Shown here: positions 16,302-24,473 of the stretch, in pieces | Numbering within the stretch: position 1 is the first letter of the stretch | Layout of the letters: each line of letters opens with the position of its first letter | Source: Gemmatimonadota bacterium | GTDB taxonomy: Bacteria; Gemmatimonadota; Gemmatimonadetes; Longimicrobiales; Gaopeijiaceae | Length of the DNA: 32,592 bases | Assembly: GCA_003564295.1 (NCBI GenBank) | Contig: PXFI01000360.1 | Location: 1-32,592, forward strand | Reading direction: 5' to 3' | Position numbers and translations under genes: made by a program | The notes under the pieces: generated by a model | Databases searched by the model: none | What the model saw: only the letters and a program-made list of their open reading frames with translations | What the model was told of the DNA's origin: nothing

Positions 16302-17108
16302 TCAGGTAGCCGTTCCAAGGCCGGGAAACCCCTTGATGCGTGCAAAGGTCCTTGCTGTGAAGCTCCTGGCAGCAGGGGTTCTGGGCGAAGCGAGCATGGG
16401 AGCCCCGGGAGCTTCCGGGGGGGGCATGCCCGACATGGCAAGGACGCTGCCCGCCTCCTCGCCCTTGTGGTGGACATGAACCTCGTCCGACCAGAGGCAT
16501 TCTCTTCCCTGGAAGACCGTTAGGTGCTCACACCGGAGGAGGAGCTTCTCCACGGGTAGCTCCTCCCTGGCCTGGTTCAGCAGCTCCATGGGGCAGAGCA
16601 TGCGGTCCGGCAGGAAGATTTCCGGCGGGGCCGACCGGCGGCCCGTGAAGGGAAGCCAATAGCAGAGCTCTCCTTCCGTGAAGCTCCCCCACCAGGTGTC
16701 CGACAGGACCACCGAGGGGATCTCCTGAAGGAGGGCGCCCTTCTCACCGGGCACCTTGAGTCGCACCCAAAGAGGTATGCGGACGTAGATTCGGGCCCTG
16801 GCTCCCGGGAGCAGGTGGAAGGGCTTCTCGGGTTGGAGGACGAGGGGCCTGTCGGGCGGAGCGGGTAGAATCTCCAATCCCTCGAGGCTCCCAGGGGTGG
16901 CCCAACGATTCCATTGCCTGGCCTCGGGCGGAAGGGTGGAGGGTACCTCGCCGGATCCGGACCTGTCGTGGGCGATCCAGATCTCGTCCTCCTGGACCTG
17001 GACGGCCATGGATAGTCTGCCGATCTCAACCGTGATAGGGGCGTTACCAGCAACGGGGTGATGCCCCCAAGAGAAGAGTCCGGTAGAAGCCACAGGAGAG
17101 GATCCCAT
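16302..17108 (-). CDS. DUF432-like protein upstream of mscS
   Basis: A 268-residue soluble protein with no signal peptide. The stretch VVLSDTWWGSFTEGELCYWLPF, preceded by ARIYVRIPLWVRLKV, resembles DUF432 proteins, a family of unknown function that I recall being encoded beside MscS channels in archaea and some bacteria. The frame is open further up to 17351, but the ATG at 17108 has a GAGG about eleven bases upstream, and the residues before it are low-complexity and unlike the family. It is the first gene of the operon with the channel, 9 bases apart. A role as channel partner or regulator is inference from this context. Family assignment is from memory of sequence patterns. Confidence 0.65.
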   Translation of the reverse strand: MGSSPVASTGLFSWGHHPVAGNAPITVEIGRLSMAVQVQEDEIWIAHDRSGSGEVPSTLPPEARQWNRWATPGSLEGLEILPAPPDRPLVLQPEKPFHLLPGARARIYVRIPLWVRLKVPGEKGALLQEIPSVVLSDTWWGSFTEGELCYWLPFTGRRSAPPEIFLPDRMLCPMELLNQAREELPVEKLLLRCEHLTVFQGRECLWSDEVHVHHKGEEAGSVLAMSGMPPPEAPGAPMLASPRTPAARSFTARTFARIKGFPGLGTAT

Positions 17109-17264
17109 CGTCGTTTGTGCCTCAATGCGGTTCAGGTTGCCGGATCCCTGGAAGCTGTCGGATGGACCTCCCACGTGCAATGGTGCAGGTGAGATGGGGA
17201 GGGCGGGCCCTTCTTCATCTCCGGTAGCTCCCGGCTGGAACTGGGCAGCCCATGGCGCCCGAAA

Positions 17265-17284
17265 CGTTGGCTTTTTAGCCAACG
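17265..17284. promoter_or_regulatory. perfect 8-bp inverted repeat upstream of the act promoter
   Basis: CGTTGGCT, TTTT, AGCCAACG: a perfect dyad ending seven bases before the -35 hexamer of the ACIII promoter. There is no T-run after it in either useful orientation, so a regulator binding site is more likely than a terminator. It lies in the 285-base spacer between the divergent DUF432-mscS and act operons, so it could serve both. Confidence 0.4.
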
Positions 17285-17291
17285 AGCGGCG

Positions 17292-17320
17292 TTGACACCC
17301 CCGGGGGCGCCCTCTAGCTT
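17292..17320 (+). promoter_or_regulatory. sigma-70-type promoter of the ACIII operon
   Basis: Perfect -35 TTGACA (17292-17297), 17-base spacer, -10 TAGCTT (17315-17320). Transcription would start near 17327, giving a leader of about 67 bases before actA. It is the best vegetative promoter match I found in the window. Confidence 0.7.
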
Positions 17321-17393
17321 GGCCTCCGTTCCCGGCTGAGCGCGCTTCCATTCCCAGCCGCCATTGTTCGGGCCCCTCGGGCAGGAAGAGCCT

Positions 17394-17933
17394 ATGAAGA
17401 AGCCGTGGCTAGTCGTAACCGTCACGGGTGTTGCGGCCCTAACCACCCTGGCTCTGGCGGGATCCCGGTATGGAGGGGCTCCGCCCTCGCCCCCGGCTCC
17501 GGTCGTTGCCCAACCCATAGCCTTTTCCCACAGCACGCATGCAGGGCAGTTCCGGATCGACTGCCAGTATTGTCATTTTTCGGCAGAAAGGTCCGTGGCC
17601 GCAGGGATCCCTCCGGTGTCTTCCTGCATGGGGTGCCACGCCGTCATCCAGGGGAGGAACGCTCCGGAAGAGGTTCGGAAGCTTCGGGAACACTGGCAAC
17701 GGGGTGAGGCCGTGTCCTGGGTCCAGGTCTACAAGGTGGCAGACCACGTGAGGTTCCCCCATATGCGCCACGTGGCGGCCCATGCCGGAAACCTGGATTG
17801 CCGAGTGTGCCATGGGGCGGTGGAGGAGATGGAGGTGATCCAGAAGGTGGCGCAGCCTCTTTCCATGGGATGGTGCGTCTCCTGCCATCGGGATGAAGGC
17901 GCCTCCGACGGCTGCTCGGTGTGTCATTACTGA
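17394..17933 (+). CDS. actA: alternative complex III subunit ActA, pentahaem cytochrome c
   Basis: A 179-residue membrane-anchored multihaem cytochrome, part of the quinol-oxidising alternative complex III. Residues 4-24 form a single hydrophobic anchor. Five haem-binding CxxCH motifs are present: CQYCH (57-61), CMGCH (78-82), CRVCH (136-140), CVSCH (161-165) and CSVCH (174-178, one residue from the end), with distal His candidates in FSHSTHAG and FPHMRH. The ATG at 17394 follows GGAAGAG; a GTG-like earlier start at 17364 would spoil the anchor. In the complex it carries electrons from the ActB Fe-S clusters towards the monohaem ActE domain. First gene of the act operon. Confidence 0.93.
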   Translation: MKKPWLVVTVTGVAALTTLALAGSRYGGAPPSPPAPVVAQPIAFSHSTHAGQFRIDCQYCHFSAERSVAAGIPPVSSCMGCHAVIQGRNAPEEVRKLREHWQRGEAVSWVQVYKVADHVRFPHMRHVAAHAGNLDCRVCHGAVEEMEVIQKVAQPLSMGWCVSCHRDEGASDGCSVCHY

Positions 17934-18014
17934 TGGTCGTCGCCGCCTGCATGAGGAGGGCCAAGGGGCCGGGGCGGGAGCACGAAATGGCCTTCACACA
18001 GGAAGATTGAGTTC

Positions 18015-20999
18015 ATGGCCGACGGAATCGAACGGCGAGATTTCCTTAGAGTCATGGGCGCCGGGGGGGCCGGGGCCGCCATGTTCGGGTGCTCGGACCA
18101 GAGGGTGCAAAAGCTCCTGCCGTACGTGATCCCCGACGAGGAGATCACGCCCGGGGTTGCCACCTGGTACGCTTCCGTGTGCCATGAATGCCCGGCAGGA
18201 TGCGGAACCTGGGTACGGACACGGGAGGGGAGGGTCGTGAGGGTGGAGGGGAATTCCCATCATCCCCTGTCCGGTGGTGCTCTCTGCTCCCGGGGTTACT
18301 CCTCCGTCCAGGGCTTGTACAACCCGGACAGGCTGAAGGAACCCCAGGTGAGGGATGGAGGCGAGTTCCGCTCCATCTCCTGGGAGGAAGGGGAAGCACT
18401 TCTGGCCCGGCGCCTCCGGAAGGGGGAGAACCACCTCTTCCTGACGGGTCGGCTGGGGCTGGCCATGAGGAATCTGGCAGACGACTTCCTGGCGGCCGTG
18501 GGCGGAAACCGGGTTGAGCACGAAACTCTTTCGGAGGCTCCACTCAGAGAAGCCACACGGATCGCCTTTGGGCGTCCGTTCCTGCCTACCTTCGATTTCG
18601 CCCATGCCCGTGTGGTTTATTCCTTCGGGGCTGATTTTCTGGAAACGTGGCTCTCTCCGGTGGAGTACCAGCGAGGCTTTGCCCGCATGGCGAGGGTTGA
18701 CGCCCACGGATCCAAGGGGAAGATGGTATTCCTGGCACCCCGGCTCTCTCTCACGGGCCAGAACTCGGACGAATGGGTGCCGCTTCGGCCTGGGTCCGAG
18801 GCCCTGGTGGCTCTGGCCATGGCCCACGTCATCGTCGGAAGCTCCGGGGGGGATGCCGGGCCCTACGAGCGGGTCCTAGAGAGCTATGATCCCGAGTATG
18901 CCGCGGAAGCATCCGGGGTGTCTGCGGGGGACATCGAGTCCCTTGCCCTCCAGTTCCTCCGGGATGCTCCCAGCCTTGCCGTGGGACCGGGCGTGGCGGG
19001 TCACCACAGGAATGCCACGGCGGCGAATCTGGCGGTTCACATTCTGAACGCGGTAACGGGGAACGTGGGTCGCACGGTGAGGCTCCGGCACGTGGACCAG
19101 GGGGCCCCGGCCCGGCCCTTCGGCGAGATGCGCTCCGCCATCTCCGTCATGGATCGGACCGATGTGGTCATGGTGCACGAGACGAACCCCGCCTATTCCC
19201 TGCCCCCAGCGGCAGGGTTCCGGGAGGCGTTTGCGGCGGCGGGCTTCCGAGTCTCCTTCGCCACCACCATGGACGAGACGACCCACCTGTGCGATCTGGT
19301 TCTTCCCGATCGCCACGCCCTGGAATCTTGGGGCGATTCCAACCCCCGGCCGGGGCTATGGGCCATCCAACAGCCGGCCATGCAGCCGGTTCCCCACTTC
19401 AAGGCAAGACAGACGGGGGACGTTCTCCTCTCGGTGGCGGCGCGAGTGGGCAGGGATCTGGGATCCCCCACCTTCTTCGACTACCTCCAGCGCCAGTGGC
19501 GGGGAATCCGGGTGGCGGCAGCGCCCGGTGAGGATTTCGACTCCTTCTGGCTAGAGACTCTCAGGAAAGGTTACGTGGAGCTCCCCAGGCCAGTCCGGGA
19601 GGAATCCCTTCCCCTTCGGTCTCCCGACACGGCGCTGAGCTTCGAAGCTCCAAGCCTGGATGGGGACGGAGACTTCGTCCTGGTGGTATATCCGTCCTCC
19701 CGCTTCGGAGATGGGAAGCAGGCGAACCGGCCCTGGCTCCAGGAGCTTCCGGATCCGGTGAGCAAGGTCACATGGCATTCGTGGGTGGAAATGAACCCTC
19801 GGGCTGCCGACCGGTTGGGGCTTCGGGACGGTGACCTGGTGAGGGTCCGTTCACCCTATGGCCAGGTGGAGCTTCCGACATGGCGATATCCGGGAATTCG
19901 GGAGGACACGGTGGCAGTGGCCATGGGCGGCGGACACCAGGAGTACGGTCGCTTCGCCGGGGGAAGGGGGGTCAACCCCATGAGACTCCTGCCGGCGGAG
20001 GTGGAGCAGCCGTCGGGAACGCTGGTGAAGCTCGCAACCCGCGTTGTACTTGAACCCACAGGGGGAAGGCGCGGGCTGGCCACAACACAAGGATCGCCTC
20101 GGCAATACGGCAGGCCCATTGCCCCGGCGGTGGGGCTGGCGGCCCTGATGCCGCATGAGAGAGGCGTCGGGGCGACCGCTGGTGTGGAGGTAGGAAGGGG
20201 GCAGGAGGAGCGGGCCCGGCCCCAGGCCTTCCCCCAGGAGGGAGGCCGGTTTGACCAGTACGACCAGGAGACCAACCCCCGCTGGGCCATGGCCATCGAC
20301 CTGGACAGGTGCACCGGCTGCAGCATCTGCATCACTGCCTGCCAGTCCGAGAACAACGTGCCCTGGGTGGGGGAGGAGCAGGTCGTCATGGGAAGGGCGA
20401 TGCACTGGATGCGGATGGAGCGGTACTACGAGACGGTGGACGCCAGCAGTGCCGGTCCCCTGGACATCCGGTTCCTTCCCATGCTCTGCCAGCACTGCGG
20501 CAACGCGCCCTGTGAGCCCGTGTGTCCCGTATACGCCGCCCACCACACGCCGGAGGGTCTGAATGCTCAGGTCTACAACCGGTGTGTGGGGACCCGGTAC
20601 TGCGCCAACAACTGCCCCTACAAAGTGAGGGTTCTCAACTGGTACGACTTCGGAGATGTGGCAGAGCCCCTTAACTGGGCTTTCAATCCCGACGTGACGG
20701 TTCGCGGCGGCGGGGTCATGGAGAAGTGCTCCTTCTGCGTGCAAAGGATCAGGGACGTCCAGAACCGGGCTCGCCTGGAGAGCCAGCGCCCTGTGGAAGA
20801 CGGTGAAGTTGTCCCGGCCTGCCTTCAGAGCTGTCCGGCGGAGGCCATCGTCTTCGGGAACTTAAGGGATCCTCACTCCCGGGTGGCCCAGGTGATCCAG
20901 GACCAGCGGAGCTACCGGGTTCTGGACGTTCTCCTCGACACGCAGCCAGCGGTGACCTACCTGAAGAAGGTCACCTTCCACGAGGTGGACTCCGGGTAG
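18015..20999 (+). CDS. actB: alternative complex III subunit ActB, Fe-S and molybdopterin-like domains
   Basis: A 994-residue periplasmic subunit. Residues 6-26 are a twin-arginine signal (ERRDFLRVMG) ending at Cys26 in a weak lipobox-like AMFGC. The large first part resembles molybdopterin oxidoreductases; a CxxCxxxC...C motif (CHECPAGCG, about residues 56-64) is kept, though ActB is known to lack the molybdenum cofactor. The last third is a four-cluster ferredoxin domain: C766/769/772/776, C825/828/833/837, C857/863/867 and C905/908/936/940. In the third motif Thr860 replaces the expected second cysteine (CVGTRYC), which explains the single 3Fe-4S cluster described for this complex. It takes electrons from menaquinol at ActC and passes them to ActA. 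It follows actA by 81 bases; AGGAAG precedes the start. Confidence 0.95.
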   Translation: MADGIERRDFLRVMGAGGAGAAMFGCSDQRVQKLLPYVIPDEEITPGVATWYASVCHECPAGCGTWVRTREGRVVRVEGNSHHPLSGGALCSRGYSSVQGLYNPDRLKEPQVRDGGEFRSISWEEGEALLARRLRKGENHLFLTGRLGLAMRNLADDFLAAVGGNRVEHETLSEAPLREATRIAFGRPFLPTFDFAHARVVYSFGADFLETWLSPVEYQRGFARMARVDAHGSKGKMVFLAPRLSLTGQNSDEWVPLRPGSEALVALAMAHVIVGSSGGDAGPYERVLESYDPEYAAEASGVSAGDIESLALQFLRDAPSLAVGPGVAGHHRNATAANLAVHILNAVTGNVGRTVRLRHVDQGAPARPFGEMRSAISVMDRTDVVMVHETNPAYSLPPAAGFREAFAAAGFRVSFATTMDETTHLCDLVLPDRHALESWGDSNPRPGLWAIQQPAMQPVPHFKARQTGDVLLSVAARVGRDLGSPTFFDYLQRQWRGIRVAAAPGEDFDSFWLETLRKGYVELPRPVREESLPLRSPDTALSFEAPSLDGDGDFVLVVYPSSRFGDGKQANRPWLQELPDPVSKVTWHSWVEMNPRAADRLGLRDGDLVRVRSPYGQVELPTWRYPGIREDTVAVAMGGGHQEYGRFAGGRGVNPMRLLPAEVEQPSGTLVKLATRVVLEPTGGRRGLATTQGSPRQYGRPIAPAVGLAALMPHERGVGATAGVEVGRGQEERARPQAFPQEGGRFDQYDQETNPRWAMAIDLDRCTGCSICITACQSENNVPWVGEEQVVMGRAMHWMRMERYYETVDASSAGPLDIRFLPMLCQHCGNAPCEPVCPVYAAHHTPEGLNAQVYNRCVGTRYCANNCPYKVRVLNWYDFGDVAEPLNWAFNPDVTVRGGGVMEKCSFCVQRIRDVQNRARLESQRPVEDGEVVPACLQSCPAEAIVFGNLRDPHSRVAQVIQDQRSYRVLDVLLDTQPAVTYLKKVTFHEVDSG

Positions 21000-21018
21000 C
21001 GTTGATGCCCGGGAAATG

Positions 21019-21037
21019 CCGGCTCGCCGCGAGCCGG
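21019..21037 (+). other. intercistronic stem-loop between actB and actC-actE
   Basis: CCGGCTCG, CCG, CGAGCCGG: a perfect eight-pair GC-rich hairpin in the 96-base gap between actB and the fusion gene. No T-run follows, so it is unlikely to be a full terminator; it could stabilise the upstream mRNA or set the ratio of subunits. Confidence 0.45.
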
Positions 21038-21095
21038 AGTCCTGCTTCCGCTCCATCAGGGTATTGCGAACGACCAGGTGAGGAAGATTTAGCGC

Positions 21096-23093
21096 ATGAT
21101 GACGGCATCGGACGAAGACGACCAGGGAGTCCAGACCCATCCGGACATCAGGTCCTTTGCGCAGGTGAACCAGGACCTTTTGCAGATGCTCTCACGGCCG
21201 GGGAAGGGTTGGTGGATCCTCTTCCTGCTGAGCGTGGTTGGGGTGGTTCTCTTCTTCGCCGCCTGGGGCCACGTCGTGTTCCGGGGCATAGGGGTCACCG
21301 GTCTCATGAGCCCCGTGGGGTGGGGGGTTCTTGTCACCACCTTCGTCTTCTGGGTGGGGATCGCCCACTCCGGGATCCTCATCTCCGCAATCCTGTTCCT
21401 CTTCAGGGCGCCCTGGCGGCAGTCCATCTACCGAGCTGCCGAAGCCATGGCGGTCAGCGCCGTCATGACCGCCGGATTGTTCTCCCTCATTTACCTGGGC
21501 AGAGTGTGGCACGCCTACTGGCTCATCCCCTACCCGAACGAGCGCTTCCTCTGGCCGAACTTTCGCTCTCCCCTCCTGTGGGACGTCTTCGGCCTCACCG
21601 CATTCATCACGGTCTCGGCGGCCTTCTTCTACCTGGGTACCCTGCCGGACGCGGCGGCGGCCCGGGACCATGTCACGGGTTGGAGGAAGAGGCTCTATAC
21701 CATCCTGGCCATGGGCTGGAGGGGGACGGACCGGGAGTGGCATCATTTCGGAAAGGCCTACCTCCTTCTGGCAGCCCTGGCCACACTCCTGGTTCTCACT
21801 GTGCATTCGGTGGTCTCCTGGCGCTTCGCCGTGTCCATCGTGCCGGGCTGGCATTCCACCATCTTCGCTCCCTACTTCGTGGCTGGAGCCACCCTTTCCG
21901 GGTTGGCCATGGTCATCACCCTCACTGTGCCCTTGAGGAAGATCTTCAAGCTGGAGGCCTACCTCACGGTGAGGCACTTCGACGTCTTGGCCAAGCTCAT
22001 TCTGCTGACCTCTCTCGTTGTCCTGTACTCGCACCTGACCGAGCTCTTCATGGCCTGGTACAGCGGCGAGGAGGTGATGCGGTCCAGCTTCTGGAATCGC
22101 CTGTTCGGCCCATACTGGTGGGCGACCTGGACCATGATGGTGTGCACCGGCCTCGTCCCCATCTTCCTCTGGCTCAGGAGGGTGAGGCGCTCCATTCCGA
22201 CCCTCTTCGTCGTCTCCCTCCTCATCAACATGGGGGTGTGGTTCGAGCGATTCGTCATCATCGTGACCTCCCTCTCCCACGAGTACATGCCCTTCGCCTG
22301 GGGGCTCTACCGGCCCTCCCTGACGGAGATGGCCGTCGTGGTCGGCAGCTTCGGGTGGTTCTTCTTCTGGTTTTTGCTCTTCACCCGGATCTTGCCCCCG
22401 GTGGCCATCTCTAGAATGAGGATCTTGGGCGCCCTTGGGCTCCTTCTGGTGGGTCCGGGGTGTTCCCCCCTCGATGACGCCATGGTGGCCCTCTTCGGCC
22501 GGAGCATGAGGGATCAAGCATCCTTCAGGCCCTACGAGAACCCCCTCCCGGCGCCCGAGGAGTCGGTGCCTTTCGCTGCTGGGAACCTGCCTGCCGGGGT
22601 CTTCGAGGTTAACCTGGGACAGCCTGAAGGGCTGGAAGAGGTCCTGCCGCCTTTCACGCCGCTGGACGTCATGCACGAAGCTCCTGATGTGGTGCATCTC
22701 ACCAACCCGGTCTTCCCAGAGGAGGCTTCGCTACAGAGGGGAGAGAGGATCTTCCTCCGCTTCTGCGCCCCGTGCCATGGGCCCAGTGGGGACGGAGTGT
22801 CAGGCTACATCATTCCGGCCGGGTACCCACCCTTTCCCCTCCTCTCGGATCGGGCGGAGGGATTCACGGACGGCTACCTCTACGGGATAATCCGAGTGGG
22901 CAGAGGGCTCATGCCTGCCTTTGGCCACCAGGTCTCCCACTTCGACCGCTGGCACGCGGTGAATTTTCTGAGGGTCATGCAGGGAGTGTCCCGGGTCCCG
23001 GTTCAGGGCATGGGAAGAGACGGGCCGTCCGAGGGGGCCGGTGACGGAGCGATCCCCGGGGAACCGGATGCCTCCTCCGAATCCTCCAACTGA
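21096..23093 (+). CDS. fused alternative complex III subunits ActC-ActE
   Basis: A single 665-residue frame covering two normally separate subunits. Residues 1 to about 438 are ActC, an NrfD/PsrC-type membrane protein with about ten hydrophobic segments (GWWILFLLSVVG through FGWFFFWFLLF) and the quinol site. The sequence then runs through LPPVAIS directly into MRILGALGLLLVG, a signal-peptide-like helix ending at Cys456, and then ActE: PEEASLQRGERIFLRFCAPCH with the haem motif CAPCH (557-561) and the likely axial Met606 in GLMPAFG. No stop codon separates them and the internal ATG (22416) has no ribosome-binding site. ActD (DUF3341), normally encoded between them, is absent. The start region has two adjacent ATGs behind AGGTGAGGAAG. 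Confidence 0.9.
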   Translation: MMTASDEDDQGVQTHPDIRSFAQVNQDLLQMLSRPGKGWWILFLLSVVGVVLFFAAWGHVVFRGIGVTGLMSPVGWGVLVTTFVFWVGIAHSGILISAILFLFRAPWRQSIYRAAEAMAVSAVMTAGLFSLIYLGRVWHAYWLIPYPNERFLWPNFRSPLLWDVFGLTAFITVSAAFFYLGTLPDAAAARDHVTGWRKRLYTILAMGWRGTDREWHHFGKAYLLLAALATLLVLTVHSVVSWRFAVSIVPGWHSTIFAPYFVAGATLSGLAMVITLTVPLRKIFKLEAYLTVRHFDVLAKLILLTSLVVLYSHLTELFMAWYSGEEVMRSSFWNRLFGPYWWATWTMMVCTGLVPIFLWLRRVRRSIPTLFVVSLLINMGVWFERFVIIVTSLSHEYMPFAWGLYRPSLTEMAVVVGSFGWFFFWFLLFTRILPPVAISRMRILGALGLLLVGPGCSPLDDAMVALFGRSMRDQASFRPYENPLPAPEESVPFAAGNLPAGVFEVNLGQPEGLEEVLPPFTPLDVMHEAPDVVHLTNPVFPEEASLQRGERIFLRFCAPCHGPSGDGVSGYIIPAGYPPFPLLSDRAEGFTDGYLYGIIRVGRGLMPAFGHQVSHFDRWHAVNFLRVMQGVSRVPVQGMGRDGPSEGAGDGAIPGEPDASSESSN

Positions 23094-23103
23094 GGAGTGA
23101 ACC

Positions 23104-24399
23104 ATGGCCCAGCGGCAAGTCCCTCGTGAGGTCCCGGTTTGTTACCTGCCCAGGTCTTCCGGAGCGCCGGCGCTCGTCACGATCCTTATCGTACTGGGCC
23201 TGGGCGCCTTCGTGGAGACCCTTCTCCGGGACCCTGGCCAGGCGTGGCGGGCCTACGTGGTGAACTGGCTCTTCTTCACCAGCATCGCCACGGGAGCCAT
23301 GGCCCTCATGGGGGCGACCATCATCACCAGAGCACGATGGAATTGGTCTGTGCGAAGAGTGGGCCTGGCTTTCTCTGCCTTCCTTCCCATCTCCTTCCTT
23401 CTTCTCCTCCCCATGCTGCGTCTCCGGGAAGACTATTTCCCCTGGATCGAGGCCATGGCCTTCGATCCCATGGTGCAGAAGAAGGCTGCCTACCTGAACA
23501 TCCCCTTCCTGATCGCTCGGAACTCACTGGGACTGGCGGCCCTCTGCCTGGTATTTGTCTACATGGCCTACCTGGCCCTGCGGCCGGACCTGGGCCTGGT
23601 GAGGGCAGGGGGAGGGGTGGATGACCCGGGCCGGGCACGGTGGACGGAACGTCTCACCCGGGGATGGAGGGGACAGGAGGAGGAGGTGGTGCGCAGTCAG
23701 AGGCTCCTGGGTGGCCTGGCTCCAGCCAGCCTCATCCTTTTCGCGGTGGTGCTGAGCATCGTCTCTTTCGACTGGGCCATGTCCCTGGAGCCCCACTGGT
23801 TCTCCACGATCTTCGGCGCCTGGTTCTTCATGGGGGCCTTCTGGGGTGGGGTGGCGGCCGTTGCCTGGGCCGCGGTGTACCTGAAGAGGCGGGACCCGGA
23901 TCTGAACAGGCTCGTGGGTCCTCAGCAGCTGCACGGCCTTGGAATGCTTACGCTCACCCTTACCGTGTTGTGGGCCTATCTCTTCTGGTCTCAGTATATC
24001 GTCATCTGGTATGGTAAGCTTCCGTGGGAACAGGCCTGGATCATCCTTCGCTCCGAAGCCCCTTGGGCCGGGCTCACCATCCTGACCCTAATCCTTTGCT
24101 TCCTGATCCCCTTTGGGGGGCTGCTGGGGCGGAAGCCCAAGAGGACTCCCTGGTCCCTGCGCCTGTTCGCCACCGTGATCCTGGTGGGTCTTTGGCTGGA
24201 GCGTTACCTGATGGTGGTTCCGTCCCTGCATGACGAGGGACCCGCCATCACCCTGATGGAACCCGCCATCGGGCTTCTCTTCCTCGGTCTCCTTCTCTGC
24301 AGCGTCCGGTGGTTCCTCGCCACCTTCCCGGCGGTCCAGCTGTGGCAACCCATGGAGGAGACCGAGTCGGTGAAGACGGAGCCGAAGGGGGGGAAATAG
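23104..24399 (+). CDS. actF: alternative complex III subunit ActF
   Basis: A 431-residue integral membrane protein with about ten hydrophobic segments (ALVTILIVLGLGAF to GLLFLGLLLCSV), short loops and a conserved SIVSFDWAMSLEPHWFSTIFGAWFF block typical of ActF. ActF resembles ActC but binds no cofactor; together they form the membrane core of the complex, and ActF has been proposed to take part in proton movement. AGGAGTGAACC precedes the ATG and the gap to the ActC-ActE frame is 10 bases, so the genes are co-translated. No terminal oxidase genes follow; the operon ends here. Confidence 0.93.
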   Translation: MAQRQVPREVPVCYLPRSSGAPALVTILIVLGLGAFVETLLRDPGQAWRAYVVNWLFFTSIATGAMALMGATIITRARWNWSVRRVGLAFSAFLPISFLLLLPMLRLREDYFPWIEAMAFDPMVQKKAAYLNIPFLIARNSLGLAALCLVFVYMAYLALRPDLGLVRAGGGVDDPGRARWTERLTRGWRGQEEEVVRSQRLLGGLAPASLILFAVVLSIVSFDWAMSLEPHWFSTIFGAWFFMGAFWGGVAAVAWAAVYLKRRDPDLNRLVGPQQLHGLGMLTLTLTVLWAYLFWSQYIVIWYGKLPWEQAWIILRSEAPWAGLTILTLILCFLIPFGGLLGRKPKRTPWSLRLFATVILVGLWLERYLMVVPSLHDEGPAITLMEPAIGLLFLGLLLCSVRWFLATFPAVQLWQPMEETESVKTEPKGGK

Positions 24400-24405
24400 C
24401 ATCGG

Positions 24406-24436
24406 TCTAGAGCCCTGGCGAGTGCCTCCAGGTAGA
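24406..24436. terminator. possible terminator hairpin between convergent actF and hisN
   Basis: TCTA (24406-24409) and CCTGG (24414-24418) are mirrored by CCAGG (24428-24432) and TAGA (24433-24436). It lies in the 74-base gap between convergent genes, where a two-way terminator would be expected. There is no T-run on either side, so this is a weak call. Confidence 0.25.
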
Positions 24437-24473
24437 GATGGATGCCGCCGGACCGAGGTCGGCGCCAGCGCAC

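Noticed and set aside
22416-23093. ActE as a separate gene starting at the internal ATG
   Set aside because: No stop codon separates it from ActC and no ribosome-binding site precedes the ATG (the upstream bases are CCATCTCTAGA). Internal initiation cannot be excluded but has no sequence support.
23094-23103. A hidden actD gene near actC-actE-actF
   Set aside because: Only 10 bases separate the fusion from actF, and neither the junction nor the gap before the fusion (21000-21095) encodes a DUF3341-like protein in any frame.
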